The notes: generated by a model from the sequence alone, not told the origin. Numbered from the stretch's first letter, positions 35,672 through 45,893 are shown. The stretch is DNA of 64,000 nt from Rhodanobacter sp. (GCA_024711345.1 JANJTA010000035.1:433549-497548); one strand, 5' to 3'. Made by a program: numbers and translations.

Positions 35672-37576
35672 CTACGGTGCCGCCTCGACCCGGTTCCGGC
35701 CGTTGTCCTTGGCGTGGTACAGCGCGGCGTCGGCGCGGCGCACCAGCGAGGCCGCGCCGCTCTCGGTCGGCCGCAGCTGGGCCACACCGAGGCTGATCGA
35801 GAGCTGCAGCTCCACGCCATCGACCACTGGTCGCGCCGCGGCCACGCAAGCGCGCAGCCGCTCGGCCACCTGCAGGCCGCCCTCCAGGTCGGTATCCGGC
35901 AACACCACCAGGAATTCTTCGCCGCCCATCCGCCCAAGCCGGTCATGCTGGCGCAGCGCGCCCAGGCAGACGCGCACGAGCTGTTCCAGCGCCTGGTCGC
36001 CGGCGGGGTGGCCGTGACTGTCGTTGACGCGCTTGAAGTGGTCGATGTCGAGCATGATCACGGCCAGCTCCTGCTGGCTGCGGCGAGCCTCATCGACGGC
36101 TTCGCCCAGCATGTACTCGATGTGGCGCCGATTGGAGATGCCGGTGAGCGCATCGGTGAGCGCCAGCCGGTGCAGGTGGTGACTCCGGCGCAGCTGTCGC
36201 CAGGCCAGCCACAGCATCAGCAGCAACAGCACGCCGGCCAGCAGGATGGCCAGCCACTGCCAGCCGCGCACGCGCTCCAGCGTGGCCAGCTGCTGCTCCT
36301 TGAGCGCCTTGTCGGCGGCCAGCTTGCGGTTCTCCAGCTCGCGCCGCTCGGTGTCGAACTGCCAGCTCATCAGCGTGGTCAGCTGGGTCTTGGCCATGCG
36401 CGCCAGCGCCGCGTCGGTTTCCATTTTCAGCTTGAGATCGGCCAATGCGGCCGCCGGCTTGCCCAGCGCCTCCTGGTTCATGGAACGCTCCTCGTACAGC
36501 TCGGCCAGGTAGCGCATGTTGCGGCTTTGCCTGACGCTCGCCTCGGCGAGATCGAACTCGTGCGCGGCCAGTTCGTGCTGGCCCAGGCCCGCATGCGCCT
36601 TGGCCGACTGCAGCAGCAACATGCCGGTATTGGAATGGTCCGAGACGGCCTGGAATTCCTTGGTGGCGGCCTGCACCTGCTGCAGCGCCTCGGCATGACG
36701 CTGGCGCGCGTTGTTGCTTTCCGCCAGCGCCAGCAGGGCGGAACCCACGCTTTGCCGCGAACCGGTTTCGCGCGCCAGGGCCAGCGCCTGCTGCAACGGG
36801 GCGACGGCACCCGCGGGATCGCCCCGCTCGGTGGCCAGGAAACCCTGCTGCATGTAGACCACCATCTGTTCCTGCTTGTCGCCCTTGCGCTGCGCCGACT
36901 GCATCGACTGGCGCAGGTAATCGCCGGCCTTGTCGTACTCGCCCAGCCGACGATAGATGGTGGCGATGCTGATGAGGTTGGACTGCGCCGCCGTCGTGTT
37001 GCCCACGGTTTCGTACAGGCGCTGCGCCTCCAGGAAATCGAACAGCGCCTTGGCCTGTTCGCCCAGCAGCGACCGGGCGCTGCCGCGCCAGGTCAGCGCG
37101 TCGGCAATCAGGCGGGAGTTCTCCAGGCGCCGGGCAATCCGGATAGCCGCTTCGTAATCCGGCAGCGCGTCGCGCTCCGTGGTCAGCTTGCTCTGGTAAA
37201 GGCCACGGCAAATCCGGAAGTTGGATTCCGCCTCCAGGTCGCCTGCCTTCTGCGCCTGCTCGGTGCCGCGGCCCGCATAGGCGTAGCCGCCCTTGACGTC
37301 GTTGTCGAAGGCCAGGAAGCAGTACATGTACTCGTAGCGGCGCTGCCGGTAGGCGTCGCCGGGCGGCAGCAGCGCGCCCAGGCGCTCGAGCGCCTGCGCG
37401 GCCGCGGCCTGGTCGTTGAGCGGGATATCGCCGTTGTCCAGCTGGCGGACGAGCAGGTCGAACGCCGCCACGTCGTGCGCTTGATGCTGGATGGGCGGCC
37501 CCGCCAACGCACACGGTGCCGCTGCCAGAAGCAACACCAGCCAACCTGTCCATCGAAAAAATAGTCCGGACAACAC
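35672..37576 (-). CDS. TPR-containing membrane diguanylate cyclase
   Basis: The 634-residue protein has a signal peptide (LVLLLAAAPCALAG), about 370 periplasmic residues of TPR-like helical repeats, and a single membrane helix (WLAILLAGVLLLLMLWLAW). A cytoplasmic GGDEF domain follows (TDALTGISNRRHIEYM, LDIDHFKRVNDSHGH). The active site is GGEEF, with an I-site RQHD exactly five residues upstream, so c-di-GMP synthesis with product inhibition is expected. The start codon is GTG at 37576 (GTG TTG TCC) with a G-run five bases upstream; no in-frame ATG precedes the signal peptide. It sits directly upstream of the minor-pilin operon on the same strand, suggesting, but not proving, a link between c-di-GMP and piliation. 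Confidence 0.92.
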   Translation of the reverse strand: MLSGLFFRWTGWLVLLLAAAPCALAGPPIQHQAHDVAAFDLLVRQLDNGDIPLNDQAAAAQALERLGALLPPGDAYRQRRYEYMYCFLAFDNDVKGGYAYAGRGTEQAQKAGDLEAESNFRICRGLYQSKLTTERDALPDYEAAIRIARRLENSRLIADALTWRGSARSLLGEQAKALFDFLEAQRLYETVGNTTAAQSNLISIATIYRRLGEYDKAGDYLRQSMQSAQRKGDKQEQMVVYMQQGFLATERGDPAGAVAPLQQALALARETGSRQSVGSALLALAESNNARQRHAEALQQVQAATKEFQAVSDHSNTGMLLLQSAKAHAGLGQHELAAHEFDLAEASVRQSRNMRYLAELYEERSMNQEALGKPAAALADLKLKMETDAALARMAKTQLTTLMSWQFDTERRELENRKLAADKALKEQQLATLERVRGWQWLAILLAGVLLLLMLWLAWRQLRRSHHLHRLALTDALTGISNRRHIEYMLGEAVDEARRSQQELAVIMLDIDHFKRVNDSHGHPAGDQALEQLVRVCLGALRQHDRLGRMGGEEFLVVLPDTDLEGGLQVAERLRACVAAARPVVDGVELQLSISLGVAQLRPTESGAASLVRRADAALYHAKDNGRNRVEAAP

Positions 37577-37761
37577 GCCCCCAAGAAAGTCGATTCAGAC
37601 CCTCCTTGTCCGTGCGGCCCGCGCCCTCGCCTCGTTATCGGCCATGCCGCGGAAAACCTGAGCGGGCATGATCGCTCGCGGCGTCCTTCCCCAACCGCCG
37701 GTGGCAAGGCCGCAACCATCGTCTCATGACTGTCACGCGGCGCAAACGCCGCCGCCATCGC

Positions 37762-37790
37762 TTGCGCCGCTGCGGTGCGGCCCGTAGAAT
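37762..37790 (+). promoter_or_regulatory. Sigma-70 promoter of tRNA-Thr
   Basis: TTGCGC (37762-37767) and TAGAAT (37785-37790) are separated by 17 bases, and the -10 ends 12 bases before the tRNA. The -10 and the spacing are the same as for the tRNA-Val promoter. Confidence 0.75.
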
Positions 37791-37802
37791 CCGCGGTTCT
37801 CC

Positions 37803-37878
37803 GCCGGAGTAGCTCAGTTGGTAGAGCACGTCATTCGTAATGATGGGGTCGTAGGTTCGATTCCTATCTCCGGCACCA
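37803..37878 (+). tRNA. tRNA-Thr (anticodon CGT)
   Basis: The acceptor GCCGGAG (37803-37809) pairs with CTCCGGC (37868-37874), and CCA is encoded at 37876-37878. The anticodon stem CGTCA/TGATG, with one G-T pair, encloses TTCGTAA, giving anticodon CGT, which reads ACG. The D arm is GCTCAGTTGGTAGAGC and the T arm is GTAGGTTCGATTCCTAT. Confidence 0.97.
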
Positions 37879-37892
37879 GTTGACGCAACACG

Positions 37893-37923
37893 AGGCCCCG
37901 GAAAGCCATGCTTTCCGGGGCCT
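37893..37923. terminator. Strong hairpin between tRNA-Thr and ispH
   Basis: A perfect 13-base-pair stem (37893-37905 with 37911-37923) encloses the loop CCATG and is followed by TTTCATTT. It terminates tRNA-Thr and may also act on the convergent ispH transcript, though the minus-strand tail is not T-rich. Confidence 0.85.
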
Positions 37924-37952
37924 TTCATTTCTGCAGTTTCGATCCCAGGGAA

Positions 37953-38915
37953 TCAGAAGCTGGCCGAACCGTTGCCGCCGACCACGCGCAATTCCTTGGG
38001 CAGCGCGAAGGTGATGTTCTCCGCTTCGCCGTCGAGCTCGCGCACCTGGCCGGCACCCCACGACTGCAATCGGGCGATCACGTCGCGCACCAGCTTCTCC
38101 GGGGCCGAGGCGCCGGCGGTAAGGCCGATGCGGCTCACACCGTCGAGCCAATGACGTTCGATGTGCTCGGCGCCGTCGATCAGGAACGAGCGCACGCCCT
38201 GCTTCTCGGCCAGTTCGCGCAGGCGGTTGGAGTTGGAACTGTTGACCGAGCCGACCACCAGCATCAGGTCGACCGCGTCGGCGAGCCGCCGCACGGCGTC
38301 CTGGCGGTTCTGCGTGGCGTAGCAGATGTCGTCCTTGCGCGGACCCTCGATGTCGGGGAACCTCGCGCGCAGCGCGGCGATGATGGCCTTGGTGTCGTCC
38401 ACCGACAGCGTGGTCTGGGTGACGTAGGACAGCTCATGCGGGAACTTCGGCGCGAGCGTGGCCACGTCCTCCACCGATTCAACCAGCAGGATCTCGCCGG
38501 CATGGGCGGAGTTCCACTGGCCCATGGTGCCCTCGACCTCGGGATGCCCGGCGTGGCCGACCAGCACCACGCTGCGGCCGGTACGCCCCAGCCGCGCCAC
38601 TTCCATGTGCACCTTGGTGACCAGCGGACAAGTGGCGTCGAACACCTTGAGATGGCGCTGCTCGGCCTCTTCGCGCACCGCCTGCGACACGCCGTGGGCG
38701 CTGAAGATCACGGTGGCGCCGTCGGGCACCTCGTGCAACTCCTCGACAAACACCGCGCCGTCGGCGCGCAGCTTGTCGACCACGTAACGGTTGTGCACCA
38801 CCTCGTGGCGCACGTAGATTGGCGCACCGTAGGATTCCAGGGCGCGCTCGACGATGGCGATGGCGCGATCGACGCCGGCACAGAAACCGCGGGGGTTGGC
38901 GAGCAGGATGTCCAA
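37953..38915 (-). CDS. ispH: 4-hydroxy-3-methylbut-2-enyl diphosphate reductase IspH
   Basis: IspH is the last enzyme of the MEP isoprenoid pathway, reducing HMBPP to IPP and DMAPP with an iron-sulfur cluster. The 320-residue protein has the three cluster cysteines Cys12 ([14 protein letters not shown]), Cys96 ([12 protein letters not shown]) and Cys198 ([11 protein letters not shown]), plus the catalytic pattern SAHGVSQ. The start is TTG at 38915 (TTG GAC ATC), preceded by GAGGT six bases upstream; no ATG fits the family N-terminus. It lies downstream of lspA on the same strand with a REP-like pair between. The usual fkpB of the E. coli order is absent. Confidence 0.96.
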   Translation of the reverse strand: MDILLANPRGFCAGVDRAIAIVERALESYGAPIYVRHEVVHNRYVVDKLRADGAVFVEELHEVPDGATVIFSAHGVSQAVREEAEQRHLKVFDATCPLVTKVHMEVARLGRTGRSVVLVGHAGHPEVEGTMGQWNSAHAGEILLVESVEDVATLAPKFPHELSYVTQTTLSVDDTKAIIAALRARFPDIEGPRKDDICYATQNRQDAVRRLADAVDLMLVVGSVNSSNSNRLRELAEKQGVRSFLIDGAEHIERHWLDGVSRIGLTAGASAPEKLVRDVIARLQSWGAGQVRELDGEAENITFALPKELRVVGGNGSASF

Positions 38916-38937
38916 GCTGACCTCGATTCGGGACTCT

Positions 38938-39007
38938 GCAGGAGCCCGCTTGCGGGCGATGCTTTTGCCGCCTCAGCAAGAAGCATCGCCCGCAAGCGGG
39001 CTCCTAC
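38938..39007. repeat. REP/BIME-like inverted repeat pair, copy 2
   Basis: The arms at 38938-38962 and 38983-39007 are inverted 25-base copies. Both carry the paired variant CTTGC/GCAAG in place of CTCGC/GCGAG seen in the other three copies, a compensated change that preserves inversion between the arms. The 20-base spacer is the shortest of the four. It sits between lspA and ispH. Confidence 0.9.
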
Positions 39008-39020
39008 ATAGGGAGCGTGA

Positions 39021-39521
39021 TTATCGCACGCCGTCCCCGGCCTTGCCGGCGAACAGCCCGAACGCGATCAGCATCACCGCGCCCACCGTGATGCCGCAGT
39101 CGGCGAGGTTGAACACCGGGTAGCTCCACTGGCGGAAATACACGTGGATGAAATCGGTGACCTGGGCCGCATGCAGGCGGTCGATCAGGTTGCCGACCGC
39201 GCCGCCCACGATCAACGCCAGCGGCAGCGCGGTGCGCCAGTCGCGCCGCGGCGTGCGTGCCAGCCACGCCACCAGCACCGCGCCGATGACCAGTGCCAGC
39301 AGCACGAAGAACCAGCGCTGCCAGCCGGCGCCGCCGGCGAGAAAGCTGAAGGCGGCACCGGTGTTGAACGCCAGCGTCCAGTTGAGGAAGCCGGGGATCA
39401 CCGGATGCGGTACGCCGGCCGGCTGCAGCGCCGCCAGCGCCCATAACTTGCTGAGCTGGTCGAGCGCGATGACGACGGCGGAGAGCCAGAGCCAGGAGAG
39501 TGCGTTGGGTTTGGGCGACAT
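39021..39521 (-). CDS. lspA: Lipoprotein signal peptidase LspA
   Basis: This inner-membrane aspartyl protease removes signal peptides from diacylated prolipoproteins. The 166-residue protein has four membrane segments and the family blocks LDQLSKLWA, NWTLAFNTGAAFSFL, GGAVGNLIDRL (catalytic Asp114) and PVFNLADCGITVG (catalytic Asp141). The usual Ser after the second Asp is Cys here, which still fits the family's variation. The order ileS-lspA on the same strand is conserved in proteobacteria. Confidence 0.96.
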   Translation of the reverse strand: MSPKPNALSWLWLSAVVIALDQLSKLWALAALQPAGVPHPVIPGFLNWTLAFNTGAAFSFLAGGAGWQRWFFVLLALVIGAVLVAWLARTPRRDWRTALPLALIVGGAVGNLIDRLHAAQVTDFIHVYFRQWSYPVFNLADCGITVGAVMLIAFGLFAGKAGDGVR

Positions 39522-39574
39522 GGCATCTGCCGAAAAGAAATGAGGGAATACCGCACGCTAGCGGGCATACACCT

Positions 39575-39662
39575 GTAGGAGCCCGCTCGCGGGCGATGCT
39601 TCATGGATCTTAGGAATACCGGGCTCCAGTTCCAAAGGCATCGCCCGCGAGCGGGCTCCTGC
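39575..39662. repeat. REP/BIME-like inverted repeat pair, copy 3
   Basis: The arms at 39575-39599 and 39638-39662 have the same 25-base sequence as copy 1, inverted, with a 38-base spacer ending TTCCAAAG as in copy 1. It lies between ileS and lspA, 20 bases past the ileS stop. Confidence 0.92.
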
Positions 39663-39681
39663 GAGGGAATGTCGCAGCAGC

Positions 39682-42543
39682 TCAGAACCAGCGGCGATCC
39701 TCGCCGGGCCCTTCGATGTTGCCGATACAGCGGCCGCACAGTTCGGGATGTTCGGCATGGCTGCCCACGTCGTCGCGGCGATGCCAGCAGCGCACGCACT
39801 TGGCGGCAGCGCTGACTTCGGCGGAAACCCAGGCCTCGGCGCCCTCCAGCTCCACCCTCGCCGCCTCGTCCGCACGCGGCGTCACCGGCGCCAGGGCGAA
39901 CTCGGAGGTGATGAAGAAGAAGCGCAGCTCGTCGGCAACGTCGGCGTAGCGGGCCTGCGTGGCGGCGTCGGCGTGGACCGCCAGCTTCGCCTCCAGCGCC
40001 GCCCCGATGCGGTCGGCCTTGCGCATGCCCTCGAGCACGCGCGCGGCAGTCTCGCGGATCGCCAGCAGGTCGGCCCACCAGCGCCGCTGTTCCGGCGAGG
40101 CCTGGGTGGCGGCGAGGCCGTCGTACCAGGTCTCGAACAGCACGCTGTCACCGCGCTCGCCCGGCAAGGCCTGCCAGATTTCCTCGGCGGTGAAGCTGAG
40201 GATGGGCGCCAGCCAGCGCACCAGCGCCTCGGCAATGCGGTACATCGCGCTCTGCGCGCTGCGCCGGCCGCGGCTGTCGGTCGGCATGGTGTAGAGGCGG
40301 TCCTTGGTGATGTCCAGGTACAGCGCGCCCAGTTCGTTGGTGCAGAAGTTCTGGACGCGTGCGACGACGTCGGGATAGTCGTAGCGCTCGTACGCGGCAG
40401 TCACCGCCTGCTGCACGTCGTAGGCCTGCTGCACCGCCCACTGGTCGAGCAGCACGCTGCCTTCCACCGGCAGCAGGTGCCTGGCCGGATCGAAGCCGTC
40501 GAGGTTGCCGAGCAGGAAGCGCGCGGTGTTGCGGATGCGCCGGTAGCTGTCCGACACGCGCTTGAGGATCTCGTCGGAGACGGTCATCTCGTTACGGTAA
40601 TCGGCCGAGGCCACCCACAGGCGCAGCACGTCGGCGCCCAGCGTATCCATCACCTTCTGTGGCGCCACCACGTTGCCCAGCGACTTGGACATCTTGCGCC
40701 CGTTCGCGTCCACCGCGAAGCCGTGGGTGAGCACTTCGTCGTAGGGCGCGCGGCCGAAGATCGCCGACGAGGTCAGCAGCGAGGACTGGAACCAGCCGCG
40801 GTGCTGGTCGGAGCCTTCCAGGTACATCACCCGGTAGTGCGACGCGCTGCCCTGCTGCAGTTCCGGGCGCTGGCCGATCACCGCGAAATGGGTGACGCCG
40901 GAATCGAACCAGACGTCGAGCACGTCGGTGACTTTCTCGTAGTCGTTCGCGTCGGCACCAAGCAGTTCGGCCGCATCCAGCGCGAACCAGGCGTCGATGC
41001 CACCCTGCTCCACTTTCTTCGCCACCTGCTCCAGCAGCGCGACGGAATCCGGGTGCGGTTCCTGCGTGGCCTTGTGCACGAACAGCGCGATCGGCACGCC
41101 CCAGGTGCGCTGACGGCTGATGCACCAGTCCGGCCGCCCGGCGACCATGCCGGCGATGCGCTCTTCGCCCCAGCTTGGCACCCAGCGCACATTCTTGATC
41201 GAGGTGAGTGCCGTCTCGCGCAGGCCCGCCTGCTCCATCGAGATGAACCACTGCGGCGTGGTGCGGTAGATCACCGGCGTCTTGTGCCGCCAGCAGTTCG
41301 GGTAGCTGTGCTCGATCTTGGCGAACGCCAGCAGCACGCCGCGCCGGCGCAGCAGCTCGACGATGGCGTCGTTGGCCTTCCAGATGTGCATGCCGGCCAG
41401 TGCGAGGCCGTCGGCCGCCGGCGTGTCGGCGCGGTAGCTGCCGCGCGAGCCGATGTAGTTGAGCAGGCAGATGCCGTACTCGCGCGCCACCACGAAGTCC
41501 TCCACGCCGTGGTCGGGCGAGGTGTGCACCGCGCCGGTACCGTCCTCGGCGCTGACGTGCTCGCCGAGGATCACCGGCACTTCGCGCGGGTAGAACGGGT
41601 GGCGCAGCTGCAGGCCTTCCAGCGCCTTGCCGGCGGCGTGGCCAAGCACCTTCGCCTGGTCGAGGCCGTAGCGCTGCGCCGCCTTGTCGACCAGCGCGCT
41701 GGCCACCACCAGCAGTACGCGCCTGCCGTCGCGCGCCGGGCCCTCGATCAGCGCGTACTCCAGATCGGCGCCCAGCGACACCGCCTGGCTTTCCGGCAGC
41801 GTCCACGGCGTGGTGGTCCAGATCGGGATGGCGACGATGGCGTCGCCGGCATCCACGCCGAACTTCGCCGCCAGCGCCTGCGCGTCGACCGCGTCGTACG
41901 CCACGTCGATCGCCGGCGAGACCTTGTCGCCGTACTCGATCTCCGCCTCGGCCAGCGCCGAGGCGCAGTCGAAGCACCAGTACACCGGCTTGGCGCCGCG
42001 CACCACGTGGCCGTTGGCAACGATGCGCGCCAGCGCGCGCAGCATGTCGGCCTCGAAGCGGAAATCCATCGAACGATAGGGGTGATCCCAGTCGCCGAGC
42101 ACGCCCAGCCGCTTGAAGTCGGCGCGCTGGGTGTCGACCTGCTCGGTGGCGTATTCGCGGCACTTCTGCCGGAACGCGGCGGCATCGAGCTTCTCGCCCG
42201 GCTTGCCGTATTTCTTCTCCACCGCGATCTCGATCGGCAGGCCGTGGCAGTCCCAGCCCGGCACGTAGGGTGCGCGCTGCCCGGCCAGCAGCTTGGACTT
42301 GACCACGATGTCCTTGAGGATCTTGTTGACCGCGTGGCCGATGTGGATCGGGCCGTTCGCGTACGGCGGGCCGTCGTGCAGCACGAACACGCTGTCGCGA
42401 TGCGCGGTCTTTTGCTGGATCTGCGCATAGCGGCCGACCTGCTCCCACTGCGCCAGCCAGCCGGGCTCGCGCTTCGGCAGGTCGCCGCGCATCGGGAAAT
42501 CCGTCTGCGGCAGGTTGATCGTGCTCTTGTAGTCGTGGGTCAT
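39682..42543 (-). CDS. ileS: Isoleucyl-tRNA synthetase
   Basis: A class I aminoacyl-tRNA synthetase of 953 residues. HIGH is at 67-70 ([11 protein letters not shown]), KMSKS at 617-621 ([11 protein letters not shown]). The C-terminal zinc knuckle is [10 protein letters not shown] with CGRC, cysteines 916, 919, 936 and 939. The editing-domain and anticodon-binding regions are complete. This is the bacterial type (IleRS1) expected to be mupirocin-sensitive. It is in the murJ-ribF-ileS-lspA-ispH run; ribF ends 97 bases upstream. Confidence 0.97.
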   Translation of the reverse strand: MTHDYKSTINLPQTDFPMRGDLPKREPGWLAQWEQVGRYAQIQQKTAHRDSVFVLHDGPPYANGPIHIGHAVNKILKDIVVKSKLLAGQRAPYVPGWDCHGLPIEIAVEKKYGKPGEKLDAAAFRQKCREYATEQVDTQRADFKRLGVLGDWDHPYRSMDFRFEADMLRALARIVANGHVVRGAKPVYWCFDCASALAEAEIEYGDKVSPAIDVAYDAVDAQALAAKFGVDAGDAIVAIPIWTTTPWTLPESQAVSLGADLEYALIEGPARDGRRVLLVVASALVDKAAQRYGLDQAKVLGHAAGKALEGLQLRHPFYPREVPVILGEHVSAEDGTGAVHTSPDHGVEDFVVAREYGICLLNYIGSRGSYRADTPAADGLALAGMHIWKANDAIVELLRRRGVLLAFAKIEHSYPNCWRHKTPVIYRTTPQWFISMEQAGLRETALTSIKNVRWVPSWGEERIAGMVAGRPDWCISRQRTWGVPIALFVHKATQEPHPDSVALLEQVAKKVEQGGIDAWFALDAAELLGADANDYEKVTDVLDVWFDSGVTHFAVIGQRPELQQGSASHYRVMYLEGSDQHRGWFQSSLLTSSAIFGRAPYDEVLTHGFAVDANGRKMSKSLGNVVAPQKVMDTLGADVLRLWVASADYRNEMTVSDEILKRVSDSYRRIRNTARFLLGNLDGFDPARHLLPVEGSVLLDQWAVQQAYDVQQAVTAAYERYDYPDVVARVQNFCTNELGALYLDITKDRLYTMPTDSRGRRSAQSAMYRIAEALVRWLAPILSFTAEEIWQALPGERGDSVLFETWYDGLAATQASPEQRRWWADLLAIRETAARVLEGMRKADRIGAALEAKLAVHADAATQARYADVADELRFFFITSEFALAPVTPRADEAARVELEGAEAWVSAEVSAAAKCVRCWHRRDDVGSHAEHPELCGRCIGNIEGPGEDRRWF

Positions 42544-42640
42544 TGCCTGGATGCCGTCACTGAGGTGTTGCTGCCCGCCAATCGACAGGCAAAGAAAGGA
42601 AAGTTAGTCGATTTCGACCCGAGCCGGAATGCCTGCATCC

Positions 42641-43594
42641 TCACGCCTCGGCCAGCCGCGGGTTCATGCCCAGCAGCTCCCGCGCCCGGCGCGCATCCAG
42701 CGCCATCTGTGCCTTGAGCGGCTCCAATCCGTCGAACTTCTGCTCGTCGCGCAACTTGGCGACGAACTGCACGGCCATGCGCTGACCGTACAGGTCGCCC
42801 TCGAAGTCGAACAGATGCACTTCCAGCAGCGGTTCGGCGACCTCGTTCACGGTGGGCCGCACGCCGAGGCTGGCCACGCCGGGCCAGCTGCACTCGCCCT
42901 CGCCCAGCCCCACGCGCACCGCAAAGATGCCCTGCACCGGACTGACCCGCTGTTGCAGATGGATGTTGGCGGTGGGGTAGCCGAGCGTGCGGCCGAGCTG
43001 GTTGCCGTACTCCACCTTGCCGTCGATCACGAACGGCCGGCCGAGCAGCGGCTCGGCCCCGGCAAACTCGCCGGCGGCAAGCAGGGCCCGCACGCGGCTG
43101 GCCGAGACGCGCGCGCCGTCGAGCTGGACCGTCGGCATGATGCAGGCGCGAAAGCCAAGCTGCGCCCCCAGGCGCTCCAGCAGTGCCACGTCGCCAGCGC
43201 GTCCGTGGCCGAAACGGAAATCGCCGCCCACCCAGACCTCGCGCGCGGCCAGCCGCTCGACCAGTACCCGCCGCACGAAATCCTCGGCCGACATCGCGGT
43301 CAGCGCGCGGTTGAAGCGCAGCAGCAGGGTGTGTTCCATGCCGGCGGCGGCAAAGCCGCGCAGCTTCTCGCGCACGCTGGACAGGCGCGGCACCGGTGCC
43401 GGCGAGAAGAACGCCCGCGGCAACGGCTCGAAACTCACCACCACCGGACTGCAGCCGAGCGCCTGTGCGCGCTCGCGCACCTGGCTCAACAAGGCCTGGT
43501 GGCCGCGGTGCAGGCCGTCGTACGCGCCGACCGCGATCACGCTGCCGCGCGGCGCCAGGCAGGGGCCTGCGACATCCCGGGAAAGTCTCATCAT
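42641..43594 (-). CDS. ribF: Bifunctional riboflavin kinase/FAD synthetase RibF
   Basis: The 317-residue enzyme converts riboflavin to FMN and then FAD. The N-terminal adenylyltransferase domain has AVGAYDGLHRGHQALLS (HxGH-type site) and DFVRRVLVERLAAREVWVGG, then DFRFGHGRAGD. The C-terminal kinase domain has GRPFVIDGKVEYGNQLGRTL, GYPTANIHL and the metal-site segment GVRPTVN, then LEVHLFDFEGDLYG. Two adjacent ATGs (43594 and 43591) could start translation. murJ ends 31 bases upstream. No FMN riboswitch is visible. Confidence 0.95.
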   Translation of the reverse strand: MMRLSRDVAGPCLAPRGSVIAVGAYDGLHRGHQALLSQVRERAQALGCSPVVVSFEPLPRAFFSPAPVPRLSSVREKLRGFAAAGMEHTLLLRFNRALTAMSAEDFVRRVLVERLAAREVWVGGDFRFGHGRAGDVALLERLGAQLGFRACIMPTVQLDGARVSASRVRALLAAGEFAGAEPLLGRPFVIDGKVEYGNQLGRTLGYPTANIHLQQRVSPVQGIFAVRVGLGEGECSWPGVASLGVRPTVNEVAEPLLEVHLFDFEGDLYGQRMAVQFVAKLRDEQKFDGLEPLKAQMALDARRARELLGMNPRLAEA

Positions 43595-43624
43595 CGCGCG
43601 AGTATAACGGTCGGCCGGGCGGGT

Positions 43625-45235
43625 TCACCCGGCCCGCAGGTCGCGCAGGCGGAAGCCTCCGGCAAACAGCACGGCCACGTAGCCGGCCCCGCCGGCCAGC
43701 ACCAGCACGGCCAGGTGCCACAGCCGGGTCAGCACCGGCACGCCATGAGTCCAGTTCGGCCACAGCCAGCGACCCGCCAGCAGCACCGCCACCATCACCG
43801 CGCAGGCCGCCGCCAGTCGCAGCAGGTGCCGTGGCCAACCCGGCTGGTGCTGGTACACGCCGGCCTGCTTCAGCCAGTGCCAGAGCAGCCACAGGTTCAC
43901 GTAGGCCGCCACCGCGCTCGCCATGCCCAGCGCCATGTGCAGGCCCGGCAGCCGGGCCAGGCCGTCCAGCCACGGCAGGCGTTTCAGTTCGGCCGGCGCC
44001 CACAGCTCGAACAGCAGCGCCAGGAACACCACGTTCAACAGCATGTTGGCCAGCAGCGAGGCCACCGCCGCGCGCACCGGCGTGCGCGTGTCCTGGCGCG
44101 CGTAGAACGCCGGCAGCAGCACCTTCACCAGCGCAAACGCCGGCAGGCCGAAGCTCAGCGCGGTGATCGACAGCGTCGCCATGTGGGTGTCGTGCGCGCT
44201 CCAGCGGCCATGCTGGAACAGCGTGGCCACCAGCGGCCCGGCCAGCAGCATCAGCGCGAACATCGCCGGCACCGCGATCAGCAAGGTGACCCGCAAGCCC
44301 CAGTCCAGCGCGCGCGAGAAGCCGGCGGTATCGGTGGTGACGTGATGGCGCGACAGCGACGGCAGGATCACCGTACCCAGCGCCACGCCGAACACGCCCA
44401 GCGGCAGCTCCAGGAAGCGGTCCGCCTGCGACAGCCAGCTCTGCGAACCAACCACCAGCAGCGAGGCGATCACCGTATCGAACAGCAGGTTGATCTGCGC
44501 CACCGATGAGCCGAACAGGGTCGGCACCATTAGCCGCATGATCTTCCGCACCTGCGGATGGCTCCAGCCCCAGCGCGGCAGGGTCAACAGGTCCAGTCCA
44601 CGCAGCGCCGGCAACTGGAACAGCAGCTGCAGGATGCCGGCCGCCAGGATCGCCCAGCCCATCGCCAGGATCGGCGTCTGCAGTCGCCTCGACAGCCACA
44701 GGGCGCCGGCGATCATGCACAGGTTGAGGATCACCGGGGTCAGCGCCGGCAGCGCAAAACGGTGGAAGCTGTTCAGCGCGCCGCCGCACAGCGCCGTCAG
44801 CGAGACGAACAGCAGGAACGGGAAAGTCAGCCGCAGCAGCTCGACGGTGAGGCCGAACTTCTCCGGCTGCTCGACCGCACCGGGCGAGAACAGCACGGTC
44901 ACCTGCGGCGCGAAAAGGATGCCCAGCGCAGTGATCAGCAGCAGCACCCCGCCCAGCGTGCCCGACACCCGCGCCATCAATTCCTTCAGCTGCGCATGCG
45001 TGCCCTTTTCCTTCACCTCCGTGAACACCGGCACGAAGGCGGTGGAGAACGAGCCTTCGGCAAACAGCCGGCGCATGAAATTCGGGATGCGGAATGCCAC
45101 CCAGAACGCGTCGGTGGCGCCGTTGGCGCCGAACGCGGCGTTGATCGACATGTCGCGCACCAGGCCGAGCACCCGCGAGACCATCGTCATGCTGCTGAAC
45201 GAGAGCAGCCCGCGGAGCATGCTGGGGGATTTCAT
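43625..45235 (-). CDS. murJ: Lipid II flippase MurJ (MviN)
   Basis: The 536-residue integral membrane protein of the MOP superfamily flips the peptidoglycan precursor lipid II to the periplasm. It has about 14 hydrophobic segments and family blocks [40 protein letters not shown] and [11 protein letters not shown], then [20 protein letters not shown] and [15 protein letters not shown]. The start at 45235 ([15 protein letters not shown]) follows AAGGTAGAA; an in-frame ATG eight codons earlier (45259) is possible. It is divergent from rpsT, as in many proteobacteria. Confidence 0.95.
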   Translation of the reverse strand: MKSPSMLRGLLSFSSMTMVSRVLGLVRDMSINAAFGANGATDAFWVAFRIPNFMRRLFAEGSFSTAFVPVFTEVKEKGTHAQLKELMARVSGTLGGVLLLITALGILFAPQVTVLFSPGAVEQPEKFGLTVELLRLTFPFLLFVSLTALCGGALNSFHRFALPALTPVILNLCMIAGALWLSRRLQTPILAMGWAILAAGILQLLFQLPALRGLDLLTLPRWGWSHPQVRKIMRLMVPTLFGSSVAQINLLFDTVIASLLVVGSQSWLSQADRFLELPLGVFGVALGTVILPSLSRHHVTTDTAGFSRALDWGLRVTLLIAVPAMFALMLLAGPLVATLFQHGRWSAHDTHMATLSITALSFGLPAFALVKVLLPAFYARQDTRTPVRAAVASLLANMLLNVVFLALLFELWAPAELKRLPWLDGLARLPGLHMALGMASAVAAYVNLWLLWHWLKQAGVYQHQPGWPRHLLRLAAACAVMVAVLLAGRWLWPNWTHGVPVLTRLWHLAVLVLAGGAGYVAVLFAGGFRLRDLRAG

Positions 45236-45380
45236 GGGTGGCGGTTCTACCTTCGGCATGGGCGCGCGGGGCGCACAGTTTGCCAGCCCGCGGCGGCGGG
45301 ATCACGGCCCGCTTGTGGCAAAATGCCGGCACGATGGCCGCCGCGGCACGGTCTGCCCGGCGGCTCTGCCGCCCAAGTGA

Positions 45381-45409
45381 TTGACGCATCGGCGAATCGA
45401 CCGCATAAT
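45381..45409 (+). promoter_or_regulatory. Sigma-70 promoter of rpsT
   Basis: TTGACG (45381-45386) and CATAAT (45404-45409) are separated by exactly 17 bases. The predicted start near 45416 gives a leader of about 40 bases before the TTG start codon of rpsT. Confidence 0.85.
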
Positions 45410-45454
45410 TGGCGTCTTTTTCCACCCAACCAACCCTGCATCCGGAGTTCTACC

Positions 45455-45718
45455 TTGGCCAACATCAAGTCCGCGAAGAAGCGCGCGCGCCAGTCCGAAC
45501 AGCGCCGTCTGCGCAACATCAGCGCACGCTCCATGGTCCGCACCGCCCTGAAGAAGGTCGTCAAGGCCGTCGAGGCCAAGGACAAGGCAGCTGCCGTCGC
45601 CGCGTTCGCCGCCGCCCAGCCGGTGATGGATCGCTACGCCGCCCGCGGCCTGATCCACAAGAACAAGGCCGCCCGCCACAAGAGCCGCCTCAACGCGAAG
45701 ATCCGCGAACTGGCGTAA
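45455..45718 (+). CDS. rpsT: 30S ribosomal protein S20
   Basis: The 87-residue basic protein reads [20 protein letters not shown] at its N-terminus and ends [18 protein letters not shown], unmistakable for S20, which binds 16S rRNA in the small subunit. The start codon is TTG (45455) with GGAG about 11 bases upstream. An unusual UUG start is also found in E. coli rpsT, where it takes part in autoregulation. A promoter and a terminator flank this single-gene unit. Confidence 0.98.
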   Translation: MANIKSAKKRARQSEQRRLRNISARSMVRTALKKVVKAVEAKDKAAAVAAFAAAQPVMDRYAARGLIHKNKAARHKSRLNAKIRELA

Positions 45719-45739
45719 GCCGGAGCGCGACCCGCGTGA

Positions 45740-45773
45740 CACGAAAAAGCCGGCGCAAGCCGGCTTTTTCGTG
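45740..45773 (+). terminator. Intrinsic terminator of rpsT
   Basis: A perfect 15-base-pair inverted repeat (45740-45754 with 45759-45773) has a GCAA tetraloop. The core GCCGGC stem is followed by five Ts, and the A-run on the left makes it potentially bidirectional for the convergent feo operon. Confidence 0.92.
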
Positions 45774-45893
45774 TCTTGTCCCGCTAGGGCGGGCACTCTC
45801 CGCGGGCTCTTGCCGGATAAACGCAAGGCGGCGGGCGGTGCTCGCCCTGCTCGACTCCTGCAGATTCGGCGCACTACGCGGTACCGTCGCATG

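Noticed and set aside
42544..42640. T-box leader before ileS
   Set aside because: The interval is under 100 bases and lacks a T-box sequence; such leaders are also not expected in gammaproteobacteria.
43595..43624. FMN riboswitch upstream of ribF
   Set aside because: The gap to murJ is about 30 bases, too short for the aptamer.
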